From assembly GCA_030018745.1 (NCBI GenBank), contig JASEHB010000190.1, positions 1 to 5,492 on the forward strand: DNA of 5,492 bases. Reading direction: 5' to 3'. Positions within the stretch are counted from its first letter, which is position 1. The number at the start of each line of letters is the position of its first letter. This DNA comes from Desulfatibacillaceae bacterium. GTDB lineage: Bacteria > Desulfobacterota > Desulfobacteria > Desulfobacterales > Desulfatibacillaceae. Below are positions 1-5,421 of this stretch, piece after piece. Below the pieces are notes generated by a model. That model was given only the letters and a program-made list of their open reading frames with translations. It did not search any database and was not told the origin of the DNA. Made by a program: the position numbers and the translations under genes.

Positions 1-855
1 TATAAAATAGAGGTTCAATCGCTTTTTGACACCCAGGTGGCGGCCCGTTTTCTGGGCCTGACCGAAACCGGGCTGGCTGCCGTGCTGGAAGCCCGGCTGG
101 GTGTGCAGCTTGAAAAAAAGTTTCAGAAAGCGGACTGGACCAAGCGCCCCCTGCCGGAAAATATGCTGCGCTATGCAGTTTGCGATGCCGCCTACCTCAT
201 TCCCCTGGCCGAAGACCTTACAGCAGCTCTTGAGGAAAAGGGCCGCCTGGCATGGGTGGAGGAGGAGTGCCGTGAATTGAGCCTCGTAAGGCCTGCGGAA
301 AAAGGCCAGGACCCTCTTTTTATCAGGTTTAAAGGGGCGGGAAGGCTCGATCCGCGCAGCCTGGCGGTTCTGGAAAGCCTGCTTGATCTGCGCCGGAAAC
401 TGGCCAAGGCGCTTGATCGCCCCCCATTCAAGGTGATTGGCAACATCCCGCTTCTGGAGCTGGCATTAAAAAAGCCAACGCGCATGGGCGAGCTGTCCAG
501 GCTTGATTCAATCTCCACAAAGCAGGCCCGCATTTTTGGGGACAAGCTTATTGAAGGTGTCCGAAGCGCTCTTGAAACCCCTGATGAGGCCCTGCCGTCC
601 TTCCCAAGGCAAAAAAGGCGCAAAAGCAGCCCCAGAGCGCCAGAGCGGATAACAGCATTGAAAAAGTGGCGCAATCACAAGGCAAAAAACCTTGGCCTTG
701 ACCCTGCTGTTGTGCTCACCAATGCACAGATAAAGGAGCTGGCCTCCAAAAAACGGCGCAGCCCGCAAGATTTGGAAGATGTGCCGGGGCTGCGTCTCTG
801 GCAGCAGCAGGCCTTTGGGGATTCAATTCTGGCGGCGCTGAAAACCGTTGCCTGA
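1..855 (+). CDS. rnd: Ribonuclease D, 5'-truncated by the window edge
   Basis: This is a 3'-to-5' exoribonuclease of the DEDD superfamily that trims the 3' ends of tRNA precursors and other structured RNAs in the cytoplasm. The frame is open from base 1, so the GTG at 37 is internal and the true start lies upstream. The 284 visible residues begin in the exonuclease core with LFDTQ (8-12), followed by KADW and RPL. The Exo III motif is Y-x3-D (YAVCD, Tyr58 and Asp62), which marks the DEDDy subgroup. The Exo I and Exo II acidic residues must lie in the missing N-terminal part, roughly 90-100 residues judging from the 375-residue E. coli enzyme. Two HRDC-like helical domains follow, at about 117-191 and 215-284, joined by a basic Arg/Lys/Ser/Pro linker. 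Two HRDC domains is the normal RNase D layout. The gene converges on the minus-strand gene ending at 967. Family assignment is firm. Confidence 0.93.
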   Translation, partial: YKIEVQSLFDTQVAARFLGLTETGLAAVLEARLGVQLEKKFQKADWTKRPLPENMLRYAVCDAAYLIPLAEDLTAALEEKGRLAWVEEECRELSLVRPAEKGQDPLFIRFKGAGRLDPRSLAVLESLLDLRRKLAKALDRPPFKVIGNIPLLELALKKPTRMGELSRLDSISTKQARIFGDKLIEGVRSALETPDEALPSFPRQKRRKSSPRAPERITALKKWRNHKAKNLGLDPAVVLTNAQIKELASKKRRSPQDLEDVPGLRLWQQQAFGDSILAALKTVA

Positions 856-866
856 ATTGGGAAGGC

Positions 867-902
867 AAAAAACAAAAGACCCGTTTGAACAGATTGCCGG
901 GT
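867..902 (-). terminator. Probable intrinsic terminator for the minus-strand gene ending at 967
   Basis: Read on the minus strand, ACCCG (902-898) pairs with CGGGT (883-879) across a 14-base loop. It is followed directly by C, TTTT, G, TTTTTT (878-867). The stem is short, but the T-rich tail lies on the minus-strand side only. It sits about 65 bp past the stop of the minus-strand gene and within 30 bp of the RNase D stop, where a terminator between converging genes would be expected. Confidence 0.5.
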
Positions 903-966
903 TTGGGAATTTGTAAGGTCCAGATTTCCCTTTTCTGCCGTCTTGACCAAAACTATCAAAATCTTA

Positions 967-1878
967 TCAGCGTTCATCCCCAAGCAGGGAGCGGATTGCA
1001 AGGCGCAGATCCTGCGGGTTGCAAGGATTTAGCGCCTGTTCAGAAGCACGGACAGGCGTTCCCGGCAAAAGGGGGCCAAAAACAAGGCCGTAAATCCTTT
1101 CCGCAGCCCCAAGGGTTTGCCCAAGCCTGGCCTCATCTGCATAGGGAGGCCGGACCCCAAGGGCCAGGCGCGTTTCCATATTCATCCCGGCCAAATCCGT
1201 CCTTGTCTGCCGGGCCTGTTCCAAATGCAGGCGGCACCACCGGATTATGCTTTCAAGATAAGGCCCCAAAAGGATATTTTTTGGAGCATGGGCCATAAAC
1301 TCAAGGGCTTTTTGGACAAGAAGCATAAAATTGGCATCCTGCCAGTCTGCCTGCTCCAAAAAGGCCAGAAAAAAGTTTTCAGAAGCCTCTGTCCAGACAA
1401 TGCCTGCCTGGCGCACAAGACAGCGCACGGCCAGGGCCTGTTTCTTTTCCCGCTTTTGCAAAAAGCCTGGAATTTGCTCCCCCAGGTCTGCGCCAGGATT
1501 TAAGCTTCTTACAAAGCGCATTGCCCCGAATGCCGGAACATCCAGCCAAAAGCAGGGCGGCCCCGCCAGCCCGTGGCAGGCAATTTTTGCCTTAACGGGC
1601 AGGGCTGCAAGAACAGCCTGCTCAAGCTTTTTTGTCTGGTTTGCAGAAAGGCCTTTTTGCGGCAGGTGCTCTTCCAGGCGCAGCAGCAGGCCTTCCCCCG
1701 GAGAAAAGAGCAGCTCCAGCAGCACCTGGCCTTCGGGCAGGTTCGGGTCCAGCAGGGCCTTTTTCAGCTCGTCAAAAGTGAATGCGCCCACAAGGGATTG
1801 GGCCTGGGCAAACAGAGCAGCATCGGCTTGCAGTTCCCCTTTGATGGCATTGATAATAATTGAGGCAAGCTTTTTCAT
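967..1878 (-). CDS. Hypothetical protein, family not recognised
   Basis: I do not recognise this protein and assign no function. With the ATG at 1878 it has 303 residues: MKKLASII, then a soluble, mostly helical, Leu/Ala/Gln-rich chain with no signal peptide or membrane segment. It contains ACHG and PPCFWLDVP with two cysteines, a Trp/Phe-rich middle (ASENFFLAFLEQADWQDANF) and a C-terminal part with GPLLPGTPVRA. The frame is open much further upstream, with in-frame ATGs at 2106, 2010 and 1983. None has a convincing Shine-Dalgarno: the ATG at 2106 has AAGG with no spacer, and the ATG at 2010 has only AGCAGG. The codons between 1983 and 1879 show weaker third-position GC preference than those after 1878, so I chose 1878, although its own ribosome site is also poor. 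The gene is convergent with RNase D and divergent from the barrel gene. That it is a real gene is likely, from its length and codon use. Confidence 0.7.
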   Translation of the reverse strand: MKKLASIIINAIKGELQADAALFAQAQSLVGAFTFDELKKALLDPNLPEGQVLLELLFSPGEGLLLRLEEHLPQKGLSANQTKKLEQAVLAALPVKAKIACHGLAGPPCFWLDVPAFGAMRFVRSLNPGADLGEQIPGFLQKREKKQALAVRCLVRQAGIVWTEASENFFLAFLEQADWQDANFMLLVQKALEFMAHAPKNILLGPYLESIIRWCRLHLEQARQTRTDLAGMNMETRLALGVRPPYADEARLGQTLGAAERIYGLVFGPLLPGTPVRASEQALNPCNPQDLRLAIRSLLGDER

Positions 1879-1984
1879 GGCTGAAAAGTTTTGCGCTTCC
1901 GGTGGCAAATGCCGTAAAAGAAAATCTATATGCCACAAAAAAAACAGCGTGTTGGCCGGGATGGATTTGGGCTGATTTTGCATT

Positions 1985-1996
1985 GGTGCTTGCACC
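1985..1996. repeat. Short perfect dyad in a divergent intergenic region (candidate operator)
   Basis: GGTGC-TT-GCACC is a perfect inverted repeat with a 2-base centre. It lies between the likely start of the minus-strand gene (1878) and the barrel gene (2134). A compact dyad in a divergent promoter region is a typical shape for a transcription-factor site, but no factor is identifiable and a 10-base dyad can arise by chance. If the minus-strand gene really starts at 2010 or 2106, the dyad would be coding. Confidence 0.3.
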
Positions 1997-2049
1997 CGTG
2001 CCTGCCTCATGTTATAGAGCCTGCTAATAAAAAAGTTAAGAGCTGTTTT

Positions 2050-2072
2050 CAAAATCAGGTCCAAAATCAGGT
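2050..2072. repeat. Tandem direct repeat, 11 bp with a 12-bp period
   Basis: CAAAATCAGGT occurs at 2050-2060 and again at 2062-2072, separated by a single C. Two copies at close to one helical turn, 62 bp upstream of the barrel gene's ATG, could be a paired regulator-binding site or a small slippage duplication. Read on the minus strand it would encode the LILDLILK stretch of the longest version of the neighbouring frame. Confidence 0.6.
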
Positions 2073-2080
2073 TTATGGCT

Positions 2081-2095
2081 GCCGGAAAAACCGGC
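2081..2095 (+). promoter_or_regulatory. Hairpin in the probable 5' leader of the barrel gene
   Basis: GCCGG, AAAAA and CCGGC form a perfect 5-bp GC-rich stem with a 5-base A loop, 38 bp before the ATG at 2134. No T-tract follows, so it is not an intrinsic terminator. It could stabilise the leader or act as a protein-binding dyad. The structure is plainly visible; its role is not. Confidence 0.35.
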
Positions 2096-2133
2096 GGATC
2101 AACCATCCTTCAAGAGAAAAGGGGAAATAAGCC

Positions 2134-2922
2134 ATGAAACAAATTCGTTTTCTTGCGGGCTTTGTTCTGGTTCTGGCGCTTTGTGTCCCTGCCCATGCAG
2201 GACAGGACTACACATGGGGCTTGGGCCTGACCATTGATTACTCAATGCGGGATATGGAGTATGGCGAGGTTACTGGAAACCTTGTCAACGCCGCTGTTGT
2301 CAATGAGTATGCCCACCGCTATTCCTTTGATGAAACCCTGCGGGAAGCATATCTCACCGGAACTTGGCGTCCCAATGAAAATTTTACTTTTGCAGCACTG
2401 ATTGGCTTTTGCGAAAGCCAGTACAAGGCCCTTTACAGCGGGGCCAACGCCAATTTTGCAACTTACGAGTTTTCCAGGGGCTTTTCAGACCTGGTTTACG
2501 GCCTTAATCTCGACTATGTGGGCGAAATTTCAGGCCGCTGGTCCTGGGGCCTTGGCGCAAAGGGCCGTCTGGCCAATTACCGGGGGGGCGATTTGTCCTT
2601 GCCGCTGGCAGCCAATGTCTCCAGAAGGGATTCCCAGGTGAAGCGCTGGTCTATGGATCTTTTCCCCAGGGCAATTTACGCATTCACCGAGAATGTGGAC
2701 TTCTTTGCCGGGCCAAGCTTCACCTTTGTCCGTGCCGAGCTGGACTTCATTGATTATTCCCCTGCGGGCAACGCGCAGTGGACAGTGAAAATGGAAGAGG
2801 ACAGCCCTGTGGGCATCCGCGGCGGCATTCAGGCATTTTTGGGCAGCCGCCTTTTGGGCCAGCTCACAGTTAACGGGATTTCCGCCACAGGGGCAACGGC
2901 AAGCCTTTCCTACCTTTGGTAG
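2134..2922 (+). CDS. Outer-membrane beta-barrel protein with Sec signal peptide
   Basis: This is a 262-residue secreted protein. Residues 1-22 form a signal peptide: basic KQIR, hydrophobic FLAGFVLVLALCV, then the cleavage motif AHA before Gly23. The mature chain (about 240 residues) is rich in aromatic residues, Gly and Asn, with alternating polar/apolar stretches such as YVGEISGRWSWGLGAKG and ENVDFFAGPSFTFVRAEL. It ends in SLSYLW, with a C-terminal aromatic residue and alternating hydrophobics as in the beta-signal read by the BAM complex. This points to a small outer-membrane barrel of perhaps 8-12 strands; the strand count is inferred. No ligand or substrate can be named. The ATG is supported by AAGGGG (2119-2124) at 9 bases and by the signal peptide that starts there. 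The gene stands alone: it diverges from the hypothetical gene and is followed by a strong terminator. A porin-like or surface-adhesion role are alternatives. Confidence 0.82.
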   Translation: MKQIRFLAGFVLVLALCVPAHAGQDYTWGLGLTIDYSMRDMEYGEVTGNLVNAAVVNEYAHRYSFDETLREAYLTGTWRPNENFTFAALIGFCESQYKALYSGANANFATYEFSRGFSDLVYGLNLDYVGEISGRWSWGLGAKGRLANYRGGDLSLPLAANVSRRDSQVKRWSMDLFPRAIYAFTENVDFFAGPSFTFVRAELDFIDYSPAGNAQWTVKMEEDSPVGIRGGIQAFLGSRLLGQLTVNGISATGATASLSYLW

Positions 2923-2979
2923 CAGGCCTTTTGCCTGACAGCAAAAAAGCGGCGTTTGTGCTTCATCTTATATAAAACA

Positions 2980-3014
2980 AAAGAGGGGCCTCTTTATGAG
3001 AGGCTCCTCTTTTT
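2980..3014 (+). terminator. Strong intrinsic terminator of the barrel gene
   Basis: A 13-bp stem (2980-2992 with 3000-3012) is perfect except for one G-T wobble. It encloses a 7-base loop, and the 3' arm runs into TTTTT (3010-3014), then GTT. It begins 57 bp after the barrel stop. The left flank is A-rich, so it could also stop transcription from the right, but no minus-strand gene ends here. It separates the barrel from the Rrf2 gene series. Confidence 0.92.
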
Positions 3015-3087
3015 GTTCTGGGCTGCCGGGAAAGGTTTTTAGGCAAGGGCAGGATAACTGCCTTCAGACCTCCATTTTTCTTGGGGC

Positions 3088-3117
3088 TTGACAGGGCCTG
3101 CCCGCTCAAACGATAAA
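3088..3117 (+). promoter_or_regulatory. Sigma70-like promoter for the Rrf2 gene series
   Basis: A perfect TTGACA (3088-3093) is followed, after 18 bases, by GATAAA (3112-3117), which matches four of six positions of TATAAT. It lies just after the barrel terminator and 47 bp before the Rrf2 start codon, which places transcription initiation close to 3123-3126. Confidence 0.6.
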
Positions 3118-3118
3118 G

Positions 3119-3132
3119 GCCTTGCATAAGGC
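3119..3132. promoter_or_regulatory. Inverted repeat at the predicted transcription start (possible Rrf2 operator)
   Basis: GCCTT-GCAT-AAGGC is a perfect 5-bp dyad that starts one base after the -10 element. A dyad over the start point and directly ahead of a regulator gene suggests autorepression, which is common for Rrf2 proteins such as IscR. It does not obviously match the longer published IscR type 1 or type 2 sites, so the assignment is an inference. Confidence 0.4.
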
Positions 3133-3150
3133 GGCGGGTTTAAGAAAAAG

Positions 3151-3161
3151 AGGTGGAGAGG
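3151..3161 (+). promoter_or_regulatory. Ribosome binding site fixing the Rrf2 start at 3164
   Basis: AGGTGGAGAGG lies just before the ATG at 3164 and contains GGAG and AGAGG cores at workable spacing. The upstream in-frame TTG at 3122 overlaps the promoter and the dyad, so it is not a credible start. Confidence 0.75.
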
Positions 3162-3163
3162 AA

Positions 3164-3577
3164 ATGAAGCTGACAACAAGAACGCGTTATGGAACGCGGC
3201 TGATGATAGATATCGCAATGCACAGCGAAGACGGCCCTGTTCAGATTGAAAGCGTGGCCAGCAGGCAGGATATTTCCGTGAAGTATCTGGAAAAGCTTGC
3301 AAACACGCTCAACACGGCTGGCTTTTTGAAAAGCCGCAGGGGGCCGCGCGGCGGTCATCTGCTGGCCAGGCCCCCGGAGAAAATAACCCTGGGCGAAATT
3401 GTCCGGGTATTGGAGGGCCATCCGCTGGTTATGGATTGCGGAGGCAAGGAGTTAAATTGTCCCAGGATAGACGAATGCCTTACCCGGCGGGCCTGGGATG
3501 AGGTTACCCAGGCGGTTTATGAAAAGCTGGACTCTTACACAATTGCGGATCTGATGCGCGGCCCGGCCTGTGAATAA
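3164..3577 (+). CDS. Rrf2-family transcriptional regulator with probable Fe-S cluster ligands
   Basis: This is a 137-residue winged-helix DNA-binding protein of the Rrf2 family (IscR, NsrR, RsrR, CymR), of usual length. It opens with the family-typical MKLTTRTRYGTRLMIDIA. The recognition helix region is about 27-50, including SVKYLEKLANTL. The wing is RGPRGGHLLAR (59-69), and the dimerisation helix follows. Cys92, Cys99 and Cys105 have x6 and x5 spacing, close to the Cys92/98/104 triad that holds the [2Fe-2S] cluster of E. coli IscR. Glu43 also matches the position of IscR Glu43, which controls site selectivity. A fourth cysteine (136) is at the C-terminus. The protein probably senses iron-sulphur status, redox or NO; which one cannot be read from sequence. 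It is the first gene of the plus-strand series, 56 bp ahead of the carbonic anhydrase gene, and may repress itself through the dyad at 3119-3132. Confidence 0.92.
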   Translation: MKLTTRTRYGTRLMIDIAMHSEDGPVQIESVASRQDISVKYLEKLANTLNTAGFLKSRRGPRGGHLLARPPEKITLGEIVRVLEGHPLVMDCGGKELNCPRIDECLTRRAWDEVTQAVYEKLDSYTIADLMRGPACE

Positions 3578-3591
3578 AACGGCAGGATAGG

Positions 3592-3619
3592 CTTTTTGAC
3601 CCAAGACCCCGGCAAAAAG
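3592..3619 (+). promoter_or_regulatory. Hairpin abutting the carbonic anhydrase ribosome site
   Basis: CTTTTTG (3592-3598) is perfectly complementary to CAAAAAG (3613-3619) across a 14-base loop. The right arm overlaps by two bases the AGGGAG (3618-3623) that serves the ATG at 3634, so folding could partly hide the ribosome site. The stem is A/T-rich and no T-tract follows the right arm, so it is not a terminator. Confidence 0.3.
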
Positions 3620-3633
3620 GGAGCCCAAGACTT

Positions 3634-4263
3634 ATGCAAACAAAGCCGCAGATGGGGCCAAAAGAGGCTCTGGACAAGCTTCTTGAAGGGAATCGCTGTT
3701 TTGTGGAGGGTGCGCATACCCACACGGAAAGAACAGCGGCAGACTATCGGACTGCCCTGCTGGCAGGTCAGGAGCCTTTTGCAGCAGTGCTGGCCTGTGC
3801 CGACTCCCGCACACCGCCGGAGCATATTTTTGATGCAGGATTGGGCGAGCTTTTTGTCTGCCGCAATGCAGGCAATCTTCTCAACCTGTCAACCCTTGGG
3901 TCCATGGAGTTTGCAGTGACCCACGCAGGCTGCCCCCTGGCAATGGTGATGGGCCATTCCTCCTGCGGCGCACTCACTGCTGCGGTTGCTGCGGCCAAGG
4001 CCCCGGAAGAATATCTTTCTCATAACATTGATGAAATTGTCCGCAGGCTCTGGCCTTCCGTTCTTGCCACCAAGCCGGAAACAGACGATGAATCCCAATG
4101 GGTGGATGAGGCAGCCAAAAAGAATGTTCTGCGGATGTATGAGGAAATGATCCGCCAAAGCCCCATTATTGATGCGCGGGTGAAAAGCGGTGAAATGGCT
4201 GTGGTCGGCGCCTGGTATGACTTGTCCACCGGGATTGTGGAAGTCCTGAAATCCACTCTCTAA
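3634..4263 (+). CDS. Beta-class carbonic anhydrase
   Basis: This zinc enzyme catalyses the reversible hydration of CO2 to bicarbonate. The 209-residue length is typical for bacterial beta-class enzymes. The first zinc-site motif is CADSR (Cys55, with the catalytic Asp57/Arg59 dyad). The second is GHSSCGA, giving His108 and Cys111. The linking segment FVCRNAGN (74-81) is also a family hallmark. The N-terminus has no signal peptide, so the enzyme is probably cytoplasmic. The ATG is served by AGGGAG (3618-3623) at 10 bases. It follows the Rrf2 gene by 56 bp with no terminator between, so the two are probably co-transcribed. In an anaerobe it may supply CO2 or bicarbonate to carboxylating enzymes or help control pH. 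An Rrf2 neighbour suggests redox- or Fe-S-responsive expression, but that is inferred. All catalytic residues are present. Confidence 0.95.
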   Translation: MQTKPQMGPKEALDKLLEGNRCFVEGAHTHTERTAADYRTALLAGQEPFAAVLACADSRTPPEHIFDAGLGELFVCRNAGNLLNLSTLGSMEFAVTHAGCPLAMVMGHSSCGALTAAVAAAKAPEEYLSHNIDEIVRRLWPSVLATKPETDDESQWVDEAAKKNVLRMYEEMIRQSPIIDARVKSGEMAVVGAWYDLSTGIVEVLKSTL

Positions 4264-4310
4264 CTGCCAGACAGTTGGGGCGGGTGCCGCCAAGCCCATT
4301 AGAATTGACC

Positions 4311-4829
4311 ATGAGCCTGCAAATCCTGGTGGATGGCTACAACCTGATTCATGCACGGGACCTGATTTTTGACCCTGGCGATCTGGAGCAGGCCCGCAAC
4401 ACGCTGCTGGACTGGTGCGCTGGCTATAAAAGGGCCAAGGGCCACGCTGTAACGGTTGTGTTTGATGCCTACAAGTCAGCAGGCCTGGACTCGCGGCGGG
4501 ATATGCACAAGGGAGTGAGTGTGCATTATTCGCCTTATGGCAAAAGCGCAGACGCACTGCTGGTGGAAATGGCCCAAAAGCTTGGCCCAAAGGCCGTGGT
4601 GGTGACAAACGACAGGGAGGTGGGCCAGAAGGCCCTGATGCACAATGCAGCCTGGGTGACCAGCAGCCTGTTTGCAGACCGGCTTCTGGAGGCCTGCCTT
4701 GACGGGGCAATACCCCAGGATGAGGCAGCCCTGAAGCCTTCTTCCCTGCGGGACACCCGCAAGAAGGGGCCTGGCCGCAAGCCCAAAAAGAGCCGCCGCA
4801 AGGCTTTCCGTATGCAGAGCAAGCTTTGA
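4311..4829 (+). CDS. NYN-domain (YacP/Rae1-type) ribonuclease
   Basis: This 172-residue protein belongs to the NYN/PIN-like nuclease fold, YacP branch. Its best-known relative, Bacillus Rae1, is about the same length and cuts mRNA in the ribosomal A site. The sequence opens with LQILVDGYNLIH (Asp8), then VTVVFDAY (Asp52), KSADALL (Asp81) and VVVTNDREVG (Asp101). These are the acidic positions expected to bind the catalytic metal. The C-terminal 30 residues are strongly basic (KKGPGRKPKKSRRK), which would suit RNA or ribosome contact. The ATG at 4311 places VDGYN at the usual distance from the N-terminus. A TTG at 4275 is in frame but adds an unconserved-looking stretch. No good Shine-Dalgarno precedes 4311, so translation may depend on coupling with the carbonic anhydrase stop 47 bp upstream. 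The nuclease fold is firm; the Rae1 function is inferred. Confidence 0.88.
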   Translation: MSLQILVDGYNLIHARDLIFDPGDLEQARNTLLDWCAGYKRAKGHAVTVVFDAYKSAGLDSRRDMHKGVSVHYSPYGKSADALLVEMAQKLGPKAVVVTNDREVGQKALMHNAAWVTSSLFADRLLEACLDGAIPQDEAALKPSSLRDTRKKGPGRKPKKSRRKAFRMQSKL

Positions 4830-4871
4830 ATATGACTTATAACCAAAGGTGTTGCGGGTGCAGGCGCAGCG

Positions 4872-4894
4872 CTTGCCTGATGCCTTCAGGCAAG
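4872..4894 (+). promoter_or_regulatory. Stable intergenic hairpin without T-tract
   Basis: CTTGCCTGA (4872-4880) pairs perfectly with TCAGGCAAG (4886-4894) around a 5-base loop (TGCCT). It lies in the 97-bp gap between the NYN nuclease and DUF3842 genes, 20 bp before the latter's ribosome site. No T-run follows on either strand, so it is more likely an RNA-processing or stability element, or a protein-binding dyad, than a terminator. Confidence 0.55.
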
Positions 4895-4913
4895 GCCCGC
4901 AAACCGTGTAAGC

Positions 4914-4920
4914 AAGGAGG
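4914..4920 (+). promoter_or_regulatory. Strong Shine-Dalgarno fixing a GTG start
   Basis: AAGGAGG lies 6 bases before the GTG at 4927. It is the best ribosome site in the window and decides in favour of the GTG start, since no in-frame ATG is available near the N-terminus. Confidence 0.85.
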
Positions 4921-4926
4921 CGGCCT

Positions 4927-5364
4927 GTGCAGATAAATCGCATCTGCGTCATAGACGGGCAGGGCGGGGGCATTGGAGCCGTGGTCATAAAAAAGCTCAA
5001 GGAGGTTCTGGGCGAGTCCTGTGAAATAGTTGCCCTTGGCACAAACGCCATTGCAACAGCCCAGATGCTCAAGGCCAGGGCCAACCGGGGGGCGACCGGC
5101 GAAAACTCCATTGTGCAGACAGCGCCCACCGCAGACATCATCATAGGGCCTTTGGGCATTGTTCTGGCCCATTCCATGATGGGCGAGGTAACTCCCAAAA
5201 TGGCCGAAGCTGTGAGCAAAAGCCCTGCAAAGAAGCTGCTTATCCCCCTTTCCCAGGAAAATGTTTTTGTGGTGGGTATGCCTGCCATTCCCCTGCCCAG
5301 GCTTGTTGAAATGCTTGTGGAGCTTTATATTGAAGAAAAGACGCCCCGCCAGACACCCCGGTAA
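4927..5364 (+). CDS. DUF3842 family protein
   Basis: This 145-residue protein is recognised from its pattern as DUF3842, a family without known function. It begins MQINRICVIDGQGGGIGAVVI: a beta strand and glycine-rich loop (Gly11, 13, 14, 15, 17) like the dinucleotide-binding turn of Rossmann folds. A second strand-turn, IVALGTNAIATAQML (34-48), then RGATGENSIV (54-63) and ADIIIGPLGIVLAHSMMGEVTPKMAEAV (69-96, in two parts) follow. It ends with KKLLIPLSQENVFVVGM. No signal peptide or membrane segment is visible. Nucleotide or cofactor binding is an inference from the loop alone. The GTG start is set by AAGGAGG at 6 bases. The CooT-like gene follows after 57 bp, and to my knowledge the two families are often found together in anaerobes, which suggests a shared role in nickel or one-carbon metabolism; that co-occurrence needs checking. 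Confidence 0.85.
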   Translation: MQINRICVIDGQGGGIGAVVIKKLKEVLGESCEIVALGTNAIATAQMLKARANRGATGENSIVQTAPTADIIIGPLGIVLAHSMMGEVTPKMAEAVSKSPAKKLLIPLSQENVFVVGMPAIPLPRLVEMLVELYIEEKTPRQTPR

Positions 5365-5375
5365 ATGCCGGGGCG
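5342..5375 (+). promoter_or_regulatory. Two mutually exclusive GC hairpins around the DUF3842 stop codon
   Basis: CCCCGG (5356-5361) pairs with CCGGGG (5368-5373), with the TAA stop in the 6-base loop. The same right arm, as CGGGGCG (5369-5375), can instead pair with CGCCCCG (5342-5348). The two folds exclude each other. No T-tract follows. Ribosomes reaching the stop would cover the left arms, so translation could shift the balance and affect the CooT gene downstream. Confidence 0.45.
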
Positions 5376-5421
5376 CGGACAGGGCGGATATCTTTGACGC
5401 CGCATTTTAAGGAGAAGGCCC

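Noticed and set aside
37..39. GTG at 37 as the start of RNase D
   Set aside because: The frame is open to base 1, and the preceding residues (SLFDTQ) belong to the conserved exonuclease core, so the gene begins outside the window.
905..935. Possible plus-strand terminator for RNase D: GGGAA with TTCCC, then TTTT
   Set aside because: A 5-bp stem with a 16-base loop and only four T is too weak to call.
1331..1975. 214-residue plus-strand frame opposite the unrecognised minus-strand gene
   Set aside because: The translation is low-complexity Ser/Arg/Ala with runs such as SSRRSSRPSPG, the usual look of a shadow frame. The minus-strand protein has a more natural composition.
1990..2018. TTGCAC and TATAGA with 17-base spacing as a promoter for the barrel gene
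   Set aside because: Only three of six and four of six positions match the consensus, and TTGCAC overlaps the dyad at 1985-1996. Such matches are frequent by chance.
4262..4276. AACTG/CAGTT hairpin right after the carbonic anhydrase stop
   Set aside because: The stem is only 5 bp and is followed by G-rich sequence, so it is not a terminator and may be chance.
3889..4710. 273-residue open frame on the minus strand opposite the carbonic anhydrase and nuclease genes
   Set aside because: It lies over two firmly identified plus-strand genes. Its protein is rich in Pro, Cys, His and Arg without family resemblance, as expected of an antisense shadow.
4838..4843. TATAAC as an internal -10 element for DUF3842
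   Set aside because: No recognisable -35 element lies at the right distance, and there is no extended -10 motif directly before it.
4476..5288. 270-residue minus-strand open frame across the nuclease and DUF3842 genes
   Set aside because: It is antisense to two recognised genes, and its composition shows no domain.
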